64,000 bases of DNA from Pelecanus crispus (taxonomy: Eukaryota; Chordata; Aves; Pelecaniformes; Pelecanidae), in NCBI RefSeq assembly GCF_030463565.1, contig NC_134653.1:37199150-37263149 (forward strand), given 5' to 3'. Below the pieces are notes generated by a model. It had not been told where the DNA came from. It saw only the letters and a list, made by a program, of their open reading frames with translations, and searched no databases. Positions 48,376 to 61,600 of the stretch are shown here, one piece after another. Positions within the stretch are counted from its first letter, which is position 1. Each line of letters begins with the position of its first letter. The position numbers were made by a program, and so were the translations under genes.

Positions 48376-51300
48376 AATCCCAGGCGAGTTCAGGGGTCCC
48401 CCTCCTCCCCACCCGAGGTCCCATGTTTAGCTCAAACTGCGCTCGACCCTGCCTGTTAGGGTTTTTTGAAAGACCTCGTAATAGCTTACCGATTTTTCCA
48501 AAATACTTTCCCGTAGCGTAACTGCTCAGCCTTTCTTCAGTGGTCTGACACCTGGGGTAAAACGTGAGATGAAGCTTGCTGAACTGTCAAGTGGACCAAC
48601 CACCACTGAGAAATCGAGAAGATAAATTATAATTAATTAAAAAAAATTGAATATATCGTATGTAAGAAATGTAAGGTACCCTGTATTGCACAGAGGAGAT
48701 TTTTTGATAAAAGGGATATAATGCAATCGGTGTTCCGCTTCATCCAAATAATAGATGATATAGGATCCAAATTAATGTTTGCTTGCAGTAGTGCATTTGA
48801 CTTCTTGTCTGGTAAGTACTGAAAACTTTCCTGTCCTCTCAGTATGCTAACGAGGTGCACTTTTAGTCGTTTATCTCGATTATTGCAGAGAATGAGACTT
48901 GACTATCGCACTGTGACTTGCCGGGAAAACACCGGTGAGCAAGGGAGCCCGGTAGGATGACACCAGCCTGGCGTATTTCACTTTCTTTGATAGATTCCTG
49001 CTCGCTCTGCAGAAGGGCTGATGCACAGCTGTACCCCTTTAAAAATTCATATAGGTGCAGAGATACAACGGAGACGTTCACACCGATACAAAGGTTTTTG
49101 GGCGGTCTGGGTGGTTTGTTCTCTTTTTCCCTCTTGGCATCCTCCTGTTCTCCTGCTTTCTGTTCCTTGGTGTGAGGTGTTGAATCCTCCAGGCGCAGCC
49201 GCTGCAGGCTGCTCCCCCTGCATCAGGCTGAGCTAGACCTGGTGGGCTTGGCACGCCTATAAATCCTAAACCCTGCGTGCGCCTTGGCTGGGGAGATACC
49301 CGGAGGTGGGTATTGCTTCAGCTTCCGTAGCTGCTGCTCTTTGCCTGGTGCTACAGGTCCCGGGGAACACCGTGGAGTTTGTCTGCGGTGCTGCAGCAAG
49401 CACTTGAGAGCGAACGGCATCAGCAGAGCTGAAACGTTGTGTCCTGCTTGATGCAATACGTTTTTTAAAAATAAAGATTTGAAGTGCCGCACGGAGGACG
49501 TGCGTCTTGGTATCAGTTGTACGTGAGCGTCCAGCTGTAAGTGAGAACAATTTCCAATTCGCTGCACTTTAATGCCTCCAGTTTATCACGGTAAAGGTAT
49601 AAAAGAGTTTTATGTAGGTGAAGTGGTTCTTGCTGTTTAAATATCTTCTGGCTCTGCTGTGTTCAGCGCGACGGGGGCTGTGACCGCTCCAGCTGTGCTC
49701 CTCGCGTGGAGAAGGAGCCGGAGCACTCTTCTACCAGTCCTGTTCCATCTCCTTGAAAAATAGTCTCTTTTCCAAAACTGGTGAACTATTAAGAATAGAG
49801 TTCGGCTGCTGGAAGGAGAATCGGTCTTTACGCTGTTAATCCCAAATGTTTAAAATGGAGGAGAGGGTTAAACAGCTTCCGAGCCGCCTAGGCAAAGCAG
49901 GAGCTGACCTGCGTGTGGTTGTCGGTCCAGTTCCTCTGGTGCGAGGGATTGTGCAAGCTGGGCAGGTACGAGCCGCAGGGCCAGCAGATGTGTCGGGCCC
50001 TAATGACGGGTGAATGGGTGCCTGCCCATTTTTCTAGCTTCGTCGTTTTGCGCTGCATCCGAAGTTCAGAAATACCTGGTGAAAAGGAGCGCAGGGGCAG
50101 CTACGTACGTAGCGCTTGCGTGATCCGAGATGAATGGAGAGCGTGTGCTTTGCAGCTCTGCCTTGCTTCCAGCCAAAAAGGGACCGAAGTTGAACAAAAG
50201 TTGCATCTGCAAGGTCAGTGGTTGGCATGGATAAGGGGATTGAAGGGATCAAAATTATTTCCCTGCGCTACTGGCTGCAAAACACGGGCTTATGGCACCA
50301 TTCCTGCCTCTCCCTTTGTGCTCAGAGCAAAGCTTTTTTAATCTTGTGCTGGCTATGTATAGTGGTGCCACACAGACGTGGCAATTTGAAGTCAAATGGT
50401 CTATTTTGGGGACTGCCGGGCGCTGTCGGCAGGGCGAGGGATCTGCGCTTGGGCTCCTCTCCTCTGTTGTCCAAAGCCTGCCTTGCTCTCTTCTAAACAG
50501 GCTGTGATAGAGGGGCATTCAGAAAAAAAAAAAAAGTGTATATATATGTATTTATGTATATGTGGTGCACTTGTGCCTGTGGTCTAAATGCGAAGTTTAC
50601 AGTGTTTGCAGCTGGATATCATCGCACTGTCTTCCTCTCCAACAGATGTTCTTTCTAGCTTTGTAAAAATATGACTGTAATTGTTTGGTGGCTTTTTTTT
50701 TTTTCTTTCCCAATTTTAAATATAGATTGATTTGCTCTGATGCTAGCGTATCCCTGATGTAGCCTGTACTTAGTGAGGAGATGCTTAGGTTAGGAGGAAG
50801 CGTGCAGCCCAAGTTGGGAAACAGATGATAATTGAGGCTTTCTGGCTCTTGGGCGGGCTGCGGCGCGCTGACGGGCACCCAGGTCATTTCTTTAACCCCT
50901 CCGGTGGGTTAGCGAGGCTGGAGTTCCTTTCCTGGTAGCTCTTATTTGTACAGAGGAGCTAAAACCCCAAAGAATTTTAAGGGAAGAAATGTCTCGAACC
51001 TTATAATGTCATCGAGCGCATCGGCTAATAAATGTATTATTGCTGTTGATTTTTTTTTTTTTTTTGGTGGCTCGTAAATGTCTCTGGCACTGCTGCGGAA
51101 GAGGACGTGCAGCCTCTCTGCTCCGCTTCGCCCGAGCACATCCTTGCACTCGGGGAGCGAGACTCGAGGTAGTGCGCAGCTAAGAGATGTTTATGGAATC
51201 AGTCAGACTTGATATAAAATAATTATGGTGTTTTGACAGCTTATTAATAACTCGCAACCATTGGAAGAAACGGAATTACGGCGTTCTTGGTCCTTGATGG

Positions 51301-51654
51301 AACCTTGGCGTTTCTTTCAGATTGTAAAATTAAAGAAAAAATGTGAAAGCCATTAAAATAGTTGGATGTGGTGGCCTGGGAAAAATGATGGGCCGCTTAA
51401 TTGAAAAAATGCCTCGTTCCGACTGCAGTTCATTGCAGTTCAGTTCTGCCTGCTTCCCCGTGTCCCTAATGGAGAAGGAGGAGGGCTGATCCCCCCAAAA
51501 TCTGTCGGGGAGGGGGTTTTGGGTGTCCCTGGGTTCTTCATCTTATCTGTGAATGGAGTGGAAGGAAATCCTAGCGAGCATTAGACATGAGAGAAAAGTC
51601 TTGTCACCTGTAATGACTAAAATCCCCTGAAGTGTTGCCAGCGTGTACTTTAGG

Positions 51655-51674
51655 AATCATATAATTATATGATT
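51655..51674. repeat. 20-bp perfect AT-rich palindrome
   Basis: AATCATATAATTATATGATT is fully self-complementary and centred on TAATTA, a homeodomain core. An ATGCAAAT octamer (POU-factor motif) lies 64 bases downstream at 51738-51745. The surrounding 51.18-51.76 kb is an AT-rich island in a GC-rich intron, which hints at an enhancer. Confidence 0.65.
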
Positions 51675-52020
51675 ATTGAAAGAGACATAAAAGACCTCAT
51701 GGCAAAAACCTTAGAAAGGGGGAGGGAGGGAATCCATATGCAAATGAAGATACACAGAATTTGCTGCGTCTCTTTTTTTTTTTTTTTCCCCCTAGTTATT
51801 TTTCAGTCCAAAGCTCAGTAATTGCTTTTATGGGGATTACTTAATAAAACTGGGGCATGCAAAGGAGGGAGAAACTGTTTATGCCCTGTCACAGGGCTGG
51901 CTCGCAATCCTATGGGGTCGGAGTCAAAAGTGGATTTTTAAAAGTAAAACTGCAAAGTGGGTTTTCTCCTAACAGAAAATAGCTATTTGTTGTAATGTTA
52001 TCCTATAATAAAAGTGTTTT

Positions 52021-52130
52021 GTGGTCTGGCGGTTAGCAGAGGGGTCCGGAAGTTGAGATAACGGGGTTTTCTTTCTGACTCCGCCACAAGTTTCCTCTCC
52101 GAGCTCCGGGCGAGTCCTTTCATCGCCGCC
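52021..52130 (+). repeat. MIR/CORE-type SINE remnant (5' tRNA-like part)
   Basis: GGTCTGGCGGTTAGCAGAGG begins a stretch that lines up with amniote CORE-SINE/MIR heads: 'ggtctagtggttagagca', then a 'gggttct' region, then 'ctgccac' (CTCCGCCACAAG here), then a 'gggcaagtc' region (CGGGCGAGTC here). It carries many CpG-raising changes from its GC-rich setting. The 3' half merges into the CpG-rich patch. Confidence 0.58.
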
Positions 52131-52660
52131 CGCGTCACCTCGGCCGCTGCTGCCGCTGCTCGGGCGCCCGCTGGGGAGGCTGGCCTCGCCGCTCGGGGGG
52201 CCTGCCGTCGCCCCTCCGACTCGGGGGGACCGCCCTCGCCGCGGCGTGGGGTTGGAAACGCGTGCCGTGTTTGCGCGGGCGGCGGTGGGAGAGCCCCGGG
52301 TGAGCGGGCTGCTCGCGCCGCCGGTGCTCAGGAGCCGCGGCAGCGTTCCCTGTTCTGCGGCGTTACCGGGTGGGGATGCGCTCGCCCGCCGTCGCGCGCT
52401 CCCCGGGATGGGTTCTGCGCGGCCGCACCGCGACGCCGCTGGGCGTTAGAAGCGGCGGCGAGTACGCGCGCCGGTGTCTTCTGGCCTCCTTTCTCGCGTT
52501 GGTAGCTTGCAGCCAAAGTCAAAACCTTCCCGTGTGAACCGCTAGTGAAATGCTTCCTCTCTGCCCCACCGCGGGTTGGGGCGTGGGGCGTGAGCGTGTT
52601 CCGCGTGGGATGCGCGGACCAGCGCTGTGCCACGCTCTGGGCACCGCTGCAAGGGTAAAT
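52040..52660. promoter_or_regulatory. Intronic CpG-rich patch
   Basis: The strongest CpG cluster in the distal part of the intron, with runs such as GCCGCTGCTGCCGCTGCTCG and several CGCG sites. It partly overlaps the MIR-like SINE. It might be an alternative promoter, but no start or coding exon can be defined. Confidence 0.48.
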
Positions 52661-52936
52661 TCAGCGTGAGATTTTCCCGAGCTTTAGTTCTCCATCTCCT
52701 CTTAGCGTTAAAATACAGGCCTTGACTTAGGGCTTCTTAAGTTCTCCTGGGCTTCATCAGTCCTTAATGACGCCCGGGATTTATAATCTTGCTTCTCATA
52801 GAAGCGCTCGTTCATGCATTTGCTAGGAGACTCTCCTGCTGCAGAACAGATCCTTATCTCGGGAGAGGTTTTCTTGCAAGATAGGCAAAAAGCTCCTTCC
52901 TTTTTTCTCAGACTTAACTAAAGCGCTCGGTGCATT

Positions 52937-52956
52937 AAAAAAAAAAAAAAAAAAAA
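52937..52956. repeat. A20 homopolymer
   Basis: Twenty A followed by GAGAAAGAAAAAACCACC, a simple A-rich tract on a strand where most long tracts are T. No retroposon body is recognised upstream. Confidence 0.85.
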
Positions 52957-55731
52957 GAGAAAGAAAAAACCACCCCACCATACTGCTGTTAGTGTCGAGT
53001 TACTGAATATTTTGCAAGATCTGGGAAAAAAGAATACCGTTTACTCTGGTATTCTAGTTTGAAGCTAAATACTACCAAGTTGCGGTATGAGTTTGCTAAT
53101 GTGATTTTTAGCTGAAAATGACAATGGTTTTCCAACCAGATGGACTCTATAACTCGCCGGCCATCAGCTCACCCATCCAACTCCGCAGATGTCTGTACGT
53201 TCGTTATCACGTGCGCGTGGTCGTTTTGTTGGTTACATCAACCAAGCTGATTGCCCTGTTCAAGCCCCGTTAAGGCTCTCGGGGCGGCTCCCGCCCCGGT
53301 GCCTGCAGGCGCTGGACGGGAGCTTGGAACTGAGCTACCGTCTCGGATCCTTCCCATTGCTGCGGAGATGGCCACGTCCGCGGGGTCGACCCAGGTTGTG
53401 CGGAGAGAACCATTTTAAGACGGCTTCGATACGGGCGCTGGCCTTTCCGATGCCGTTTGTAGCGGGAAGAGGGTTAATGACACAGAAGCGAGAGCCTCTG
53501 GGCTGCACGCGGTCTGTAACTTGATTTCACACAGCTCATGGCTTTTCTTCCACGTCGCTGCATGACGCTAAGTCACACAAGGCGTGTGCCTTTAGAAATT
53601 AAAGTTTTATCTGCATCTAGGCAAAATGTGCTTGCAGGGCTCGATCAGGCGAAGGTTCCGGTGCTCGTTACAAAGTCATCTGTACAAGTTTGAGGCTTTT
53701 TGCAAGAAAAGATGATCTTTTTAGCAGCTGTTGGGTAGGGGGGTTGTCTAGAGCCGTGCGTTCACCCCAAGGCCGATTGCCTCAGAACACGAGCCGGTGT
53801 TTCGGCAGGTGCAGGACATGCCATTTCCCAAGCAGAGGTTGTGAACCGCCGTAACGGGGGCCTGTGTAACTAATGCAAACTCCCAGGTGACACCGCAGCA
53901 TGAACAGCTATATGTAGTTTGTTTTCTTGATGGGTTCCCAAGGACGATTTCTGAAGTTGGTCTTTTTTTTTTAAAAAAAAAAAACAAAACCCAAAACCCA
54001 AACAGTTTACACAAGCTGTTTGCAGACAGAGCATCTTTGGTTTGTTAGCTTCAGCTGTGTTGCCTCCTGGGAAATACATTAATGGGTTGTGAAGCCTCCG
54101 AGTGTATCGCCTGCTTTTCCTCCGCCCAGGAGGACCTCAGGGCTGTCATCGCTGGACGTATGAAGTTCCTGGTCTCTAGGCACGTATTGCTCTTGCGCTG
54201 CGGCTTCGAGGCAAGCCGTGCTGCTGGATTTTGCGACGTGAAAATTATTTCTCTTGACGACTGAAATCTGCCGTGTTGCTCGGACAAAGCAGGTGCGTGT
54301 GGGTTTCCAGGGGAGGGTGTCCGAGCCTCCCTGTTGGGCAGGAGCAAGGTCTGTGCTGGTTTCCCGATCGGCGCTTCCTGGTCAAAATATATCAGTGGAT
54401 TTTTCTTTACCGCTGCCAAAATGAATGCCGCAGACAATCCAGGGCCAGGAGTGTCATCGTCACCGGGTTACTGAGTTTCTGCCTGAAGGTCAGCGAGCTG
54501 CGACTGTTGCTAAATAGCTGTTTGCTGGTAGGTTTGTGGTCTGCACTCGTATACCGTGTCTGGTTGCATGTCTTCGCTGTCGTGCTTGGCATAAAGATAC
54601 GTGGCCCGACCCGGGGCACGCTTTATGGTGCTTCTCTGTGACTTTGTAAGGTCAGTACAACCTGTAAGGATATTAATTTGACCTCAGAAAGGACAGGATG
54701 CGAGTTGCTGGTGTTTATATCTGTGTAAGTACAATGTGCTGTTCATCTAAAAATCAGATTATTTGGTTCGTTTAATGGTTCACGTGTATTGCCAGAGAGG
54801 TTGGTCCTTTCTTTTTAACACTTAGCAATTGGCAGGTTTTACTTCCACCGCTTACTGCGGTCTCCTGGAGGTGAGAGGTTTGTGCACTTAGCAGCAGGAC
54901 CGAAAGACAACCCGCTTGCGCTCGGCGGCGTGGGAGGCGAGCACGTAATGCCGAGTTAGAATGAAATGGGAGAACCCGCACGCACACGCCTGTCTGACAC
55001 TGCAGCCCAGCTGGGTCCAGCTTTCAGCAGGTGTCGGAGCCGGGCAGCTTCTGGTCGTACGTTTCCTGCAAATAAATAAAGCTTGCCTTCGCTTGGGGTA
55101 TTCCTTGGTTTGCTTTTCATGTAATTCCGATTTTCTGCTAATTACCAGTAGGTGAATTTTCAATGTTTCAGCGTGCTCACCTGGGCAAAAAGGAGCAAGT
55201 ACCGAGGAGGGGGAATAGATTTTTTTGGCTCGAGCGCTAGATGAATTCTTTTTGTTCTTTTACATCGCTCTCCTTTTGTGCATGTGCGTGTTGAAATTCC
55301 CATTCCCCGTTTATAAATGTTTAGCAGATAAAGTCACTGGTGTTTTTCCTAGCGTTACCTTTGTGAGGTTCGGAACATAAGCGAAATGCGATTCTTCACT
55401 CGGTCTCTGCTGAATACCGTAGGAATAATGAGTCTGTGCCTAAAGCGTAAACCAGACGCAAAAAGCATGTCAATAAGGATGCAGACCTGGGGGGAAAACG
55501 GTACAAAGTGTAGCATATTTTACCAATTTCACTGGAGCACCCTTGTATATATTTTGGGGTTGGGAGGGCGGTTAGTCGTGGTGTTGGCTGGCTCTTCTGC
55601 TGGCAGGGAGCAGAATGAGAGCGTGCCGTCTCCTCTGCACCCCGTGGCAGAGCGGTGCCTCTGGGGGCAGGGCTGGGGAGCGAGAAAGCATAGGGAGGAA
55701 AAAATCAGCTGGCTTTGTGTCTTCATGGCGA

Positions 55732-55755
55732 TGGAGCCTTTTCGAAAAGGCTCCA
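55732..55755. repeat. 24-bp perfect palindrome
   Basis: The half TGGAGCCTTTTC is followed directly by its exact reverse complement GAAAAGGCTCCA, with no spacer. After two mismatches the next two base pairs outward also pair. Base composition is mixed, so this is not explained by simple AT repeat. It could be a dimeric protein site or could form a cruciform. No known factor is assigned. Confidence 0.9.
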
Positions 55756-57202
55756 ATGCTGGTGTCTTGCAGTGTATTCCTGATGCTGGCGGAAGGAGCA
55801 GAAGTAGGCTGGAGGTTTTCCCGACGGGTGAATCGGCGTCCCGTTGCTTGCGCTGCCCAGGCAGCTGCCAAACTAGAAACACTCAAATGTCTTTTTCTGG
55901 GGGCTGCAGATACCTTTCAAGAAGGTCAGAATTTGGGTTGCAGCTGAATTATGAAGTAAAACCTTTGCAGAGACGTACAGAATTTTTTTTTTTTTTTTTT
56001 AAGACTTTCTAGTTCTTCTAATGCTACGGTGTCAAGCATTAAAGCTGAATGAACTTTAAATATCATCTGTGTTTACCAGCATTTAATCTTTCTGTCTTCT
56101 ATTTTGTTCAGGCTGAACAAAGAAACAGTGTTGTCTTCTCTTTAGACTACGGCCGTTGAAATGGCTTGTTTCTCTTTTTAAATAAAAAATGAGAATTTGG
56201 GTGCCTAGTTACTTAGTGCTACTCTTCTTAATGCTGAAAGTTCATCCTTTGCCCCCACTCTTCTTAATGTAGATTTTCTAAACAGCATCTAAAAATGTCT
56301 GTCTAAAAGACCTAATTAGTGTTGATATTTCAGTATCTGGGCTTTTTTTTTAATAGGACACCTGGGTGTCGTCAGTAAATGTGAAGAAAATTGAACCTGT
56401 ACCCAAAATGAATGCATGTCATTTTAATTAGGGGTGGGGGAAGAAACAACCCTAAAACTTCTGACCAAATTATTTGTCGGTGTGGCGTTTGTCCTGTGTT
56501 CAGTGTGCCCTGTGGGAGGGAAGGGGGAAAATGGTATTTAATTAGTGCTTAAGTAATGACTGACTTAGCTTTGTGGGTTTAGAAAAATCTGCCCGGGCAA
56601 ACACATGCTGGCTGGGCAGATATCTGTTTGGTCGATATTATTTTAAGTCTGATAAAGCATTGTTCACACCTTCTTGGAATGTAATACGGGAATAAACGGG
56701 AAACCCAATCTCCTTAGCACCGCGTGTCGCACAGACAGGCCGTGCTCTGATACAGGGATTTATTTCATGCATGGTGGCCTAGACACGAAGCAAATGTGTA
56801 GAAAAGGGAATTATGTAAAACTGAAAGTGACAATTATGCAAATATTCCAGTTGAGGAAGAAGTAAATTCTTCTCTTTTTCCGCGTGCTGGGCTGCAGAGC
56901 TGACGAGCAGCCTGGTTTGGTCTGTGCGTTTGCGTATCTCGTATCTCTCATCTCGGCTGCTTCTTGTTTCGTTTTCTTTTCTCTTCTCCCCCCCCCCCGT
57001 TTGACCTTATTTTCCCTTTTGTTCCATGGAGTCATTCAATCTTTGTACCGTGCGGTTTGTTTACCTTGCCAGAGGAAACCTTAGCACCCTTCCATTTCGG
57101 AGCCCGGGGCTGCGTCCCCAGCCCCTCGCAGGACAGCACCCTATCCTTCTCCGTACCGGGTACGGGGACACGGTGACTGATGGGGTCCAAATCCCTTTAT
57201 TC

Positions 57203-57223
57203 TTTTTTTTTTTTTTTTTTTTT
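57203..57223. repeat. T21 homopolymer
   Basis: Twenty-one T, followed by AAAATGG. This is simple sequence typical of the T-leaning intron strand. No acceptor-plus-exon pattern follows it. Confidence 0.85.
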
Positions 57224-59079
57224 AAAATGGAGGGGAAGCTGGTGAGAGAAGACACAAGCTGTGAAAATAGCTCTGTATTTAGACAGACACCCTTTCGCAA
57301 AGCTTAAACGACTCGATCTTCCGCTCTGCTGGGTAATTCCCACGCTTGCCGAAATAGGGAGAGGGAGCTGGGGCTGCGGCCGCTCTAATCTGCCATAAGT
57401 CTGTGTTCTGGAGGGGATGGTCCTTTCCTGCCCTGGCTGCTTGTCCCGATTACCTCCCTTGTGCCAGCGTTAGCGCTTACGCTGCCAGGAAAACCAATTC
57501 CCTGGGTCCCTGATCTGGCTTGCTGCACGGCCGCGCAAATGCCCTTCTGCACGGGGGAGGCAGGGCGCGGGGAGAGGGGGGTGCGGAGCAGGTGTGCGTT
57601 GATTAAAGAAACCCTGCAAATGTGGCCTGAGCCTCTGCAGCAGTTACAGCTACGCGTTCTTGCCGTGTTTTAGGTCATTCCAAGGCGGGGGTCCACTGGA
57701 ATGGACGGTGTGAAATAAGGATGGTGCTGGGACGGCTCTGGTCTCGGTTAAGCTTTGACATGGCCACGATGCGGTCATATATGGGGTGGCAGGGAGCGGC
57801 TGAGGGTAGGAGGGATCACTTGGAAAGATAAAACCTCACTTGCAATTTCATTGCTCCGAAAACCCCGTTTCTACCTTGTTTTCACTGATTAGTTTCAACG
57901 TGACAGGGAGAAAGAAGAGGCAAGCTTTTGTTTGCGCTTGGTCGGGTGCTTGGAGCGGATGAGGTGTCTAACCCCCTTGCTGGCAGAGGGTTAAAAGTCG
58001 TTCAGTCTGCAAATGGCATTTGTAGCTCAGTTCACACAAGAATTCCTTCTTTTTAGCCTTCTGTTCTTTTTTTTTTTTTTCCTCCTCCTACCTTTCTTTC
58101 TATACTGTATCCTGTGCATGTGTTGTATAAAGGAGAAGCCTGTGTTGGATATTAAATCCAAAGAGTGGGGGAAGAAGCAGCTCTTCTCATCAGTGTCATT
58201 TTCCCTGCTGTAATCCCACGGAGGGATTGAAGAAAGTGTCGGGAGGATAAGATCAGTGTTTGAGCCCAGCTAAACGCTGGCTTTGCTGCGGAAAATGGTT
58301 TTCATGGAGGCTGGTTGTGTGGGGAGGGTGAGAAAATTGCACGCAAATTGTGCAAATTTCTAAATAAAAAGCATTTAATTGCATTAAAAGAGGGGGAGGA
58401 ACCCTCTTGTGTGCACGTTGGAGACTTCAGTGAGCATAAGTAACCTCTGTGGCACAGTAGTCATTGACCTTGTCAAATCATGCCATTGGAGGTCATGTGT
58501 GGTGGAGTGGGTTGCCACAGGGGATTAGCACATCTGGGCAGAGGGTTTTTACATCTGAGCGTGCGTGCCAAATCCCATCTCCAGCAGCGCATATGGATTC
58601 AGCAGAAAAGGCGAGGGGAGAGAAGATGGGAAAGCATCTGCCAGAAATTCATGGAAGAAGCCTGCCTGGAGCCAGGGGCGTTCTGGACCCCCGTTGCAGG
58701 AGAAGGGGCAGCTGGTTGCACCCTGGACTCCCAGCTCCAACGAGAAGATGGACTTGAAATTTAACTAAAGAAACCCGCAAGCTTCCCTCGGTAGTCTCAT
58801 AATTAGGGAGTCTTGGACACAGGACTGTCTTTTTGCCTTGTTTCCTTATAGTTTCATGTGTGCAAATGTTCTTTTACGTCCTGCCTCCGGCTGTTGGTTT
58901 GGTGTGAGCAGGTACAGCTTTGCGTAGGTGGGAGGCTGATTTGCTGGTGTACTTTGTAAAGCCCGGCACTTGTATTTTGGGCTGAAAATATGAATAGAGG
59001 ATGATGTTTTGTTACAAATCTCAGACGATAAGAAATGAGATGACAGTGGTATATCGACTCCTATGTAGGACTTAACACT

Positions 59080-59200
59080 TACTGTCTAGATTAATGAAGG
59101 TACTAGGCCCATTTCACAGGTGGGAACACCTGAAGCACAGGGAAAACAAATAATTACTAGCAACTGATCCATTTGCTCTGTGCCTAGAAGGGAGAATATT
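59080..59200 (-). repeat. MIR-like SINE remnant
   Basis: GGCCCATTTCACAGGTGGGA followed by ACACCTGAAGCACAGGGAAAA matches the reverse strand of the MIR core (cccattttacagatgaggaaactgaggcacagag). A less clear continuation through the 'agtgacttgcc' segment follows. It is an old, inactive copy. Confidence 0.5.
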
Positions 59201-60421
59201 CAAGGCTTTAACTTTCCTGCTTTATTGAAGTGTTTAACAGAAAGCTTGCTGGCATGGCATCCTTGAAGTCTAAGCATTTGAGTGTGAGGTTTTATACAGA
59301 GCTGTTCTGCTTTCCCTCCTATATTCTTCTACAGTTCTGCCTTACTTGATTTAATTTCTTATCCCACGAAAAAGGCATTAAAAGAAAATTGTTAATACTT
59401 CCAGCAGGAAACTAGTTGGTATCTTATTAGGTAAAACTGGCGTTAAAGTTGAAGCTGGCTGGTCTTTGTGTTTGCCAATAAAGGAAATCATTTGTCACTG
59501 ATTTCCATTGCCTCCTGGACGAGGGGAGAAGTGACGAATGCTTTGCTCCTGCCTCGGTTGTGAGGACCTGGAGTGAAGCTGGTTGTAGTTACTAAAAGAC
59601 TAAATGGTGGCAGGTTTTTACACTTGTGCTGAATTTTTGCTAGGCAGGAAAAACGTGAGAGTTGTGCAAAGTTAGGATTTTTAGAAGGTACCGTTTGAAT
59701 AACATCAGGAAAATGATGCTGAAGGTCGGTTGTTGAAGGTTGTCCTGGTCCTCTGTTTAGGAGAGAGTACGTGTCCTGACGGACGGTCGGGCTCACGCGC
59801 GGCAGAGGTGCAACCCACGCTGGGGTTTCCAGCGCTGGTGGCTTCTAAGGCTTCTTCAGAGGACACGCAGCTCCCCGCAAAGACGCGTTTACGACTGCTG
59901 GGGATGGGTGTGTTTTTCGTAGTCACCGTTAAAAGTTGTCCCTTGACTCCCCGCCGGGGACCGCGGGGCACGGATGGAAGTCTGGACTTGTGTCGCAGCA
60001 GCTCTGGATGGAGCGCGGGTTCTCCCGCTTCGTTGCTGTACTTGCTGTGCCATATTGCGTCCGACATACTAGGTTGGACTTGGGGAATTAAGTGGCGCAA
60101 TTACGAAGCGGAGGAAAAAAACACTTATGTGGTGGCTGTGATAGATTAGTCATTTTGTAGCTCCAAATAGCCAATTATTCCTCTGACTGGCTTTTATCTG
60201 ACCAATTTGCATGTGCAGTCATGGTAACTGGTTTGCAGATTAGGCGCAGAATTTCACGTGGATCTGATGGCGCGTTTTGGTCTCGTACGCTTGGTGCTCC
60301 CTGGAAGCAAAACGCACAGATGAGAGTTTCTGTGTAACCGATTACCATTAGCTCCTTTGTGTTTTTTCACTCAAAGCCTTTTCACACTTGAAAGAAACAA
60401 GATGGCTCACTTTTATCGTAC

Positions 60422-60441
60422 TTTTTTTTTTTTTTTTTTTT
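60422..60441. repeat. T20 homopolymer
   Basis: Twenty T, with an A14 tract about 165 bases further on (60607-60620). The two could pair in the transcript to form a long hairpin, though nothing else supports a functional structure. Confidence 0.85.
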
Positions 60442-61600
60442 GTAATATCTGACAGGGCGATGTAAAGTGGTCCCAGCTCTGTAGAAGCTGCAGCACAGAT
60501 TGCATTTGTATTGGCGTTCTCGGCTGCGTAGCTTGAGAACACATTGTTCGAGGGCTGGGAACTCTCTGGAGCTGCAGCGTATGTCAGAAGGGATATGAAA
60601 GGGGGGAAAAAAAAAAAAAATCTGGAGGAAAGAAGGAAAAATAAACTGAAGCAGCATGGAGTGACCAAGGGTGAAATCCTGCCGCGCTGAAGCCCGTGTC
60701 AAAACTCTCAGTCTTCAGTGGCGCCAAGTTTCCGTGTCTGCTCCCTGATCTTGATCTTAACTCCGCTGGTGTGCTGAAAATTAACAAATGGTAATAGATT
60801 TAATATTGTACACCTAGAGAGCTAAGTGAAATCTTAATTTGAAGAATATTAATTATGCAGGTAGCTGAATTTTGCTAGTAGGTTAAATATAAGCTCTGTT
60901 TCTGTTGGGGATTTGTGTCAATTTAGCGTGCTGCGGACTTTGTAGAGTCTCTGATATGAACAGTATTTGAAGTGGAGAAATGGTCTAAAATATTTGCCAA
61001 CAGCCAGCTAGCTTTTTAAAAGCTTCATTTGCTTCAAATAAGCAAGCCTTTTTAAAAACAAACAAACAAAAACCAGTTTGCAAGTGCAAGAATAACAAGA
61101 TACTTTTTCAAAAGCCGTTTGGTTTTTTTTTTCATACGGGCTCCAGCAACTCAGCTGTAGTTACCTTGGTCTCCAGTGCTGCTAAAGACAAATTAAGCTA
61201 ATAAAACAGTATCTCGCAACATCGTGGCAAATAAATTAGCTAATCTGCATGCAAGTTTCTTGCTACGCCAAATTTGAACGGCTTAAGCGTTTCCTCTTTT
61301 GATGAGAGGTGGAGATTTTTGTAAATGTAGCCTTTCGAGGGTCTGTGGAGCCGTGCCTCGTCACGCGTTCGGCAGTCGTCTGCTGCGTTCACGGAATAAA
61401 GGTTGTTGGTGGAGAAGTATTTTAAGGAAATGACATATTTATTTACTCGTGACAACTTCATCTTAAACCGATAAGAAATCTGTGCGTTAGGAGGTGGGCT
61501 CCAGGGCGGCGATCGTATCGCGTGGTGTTACCCAACTTCAGTGGTAGCTGAAGGAGTTTCTTGGTTTGCATCATATACTCGCCATATACTAGCTGTAATA

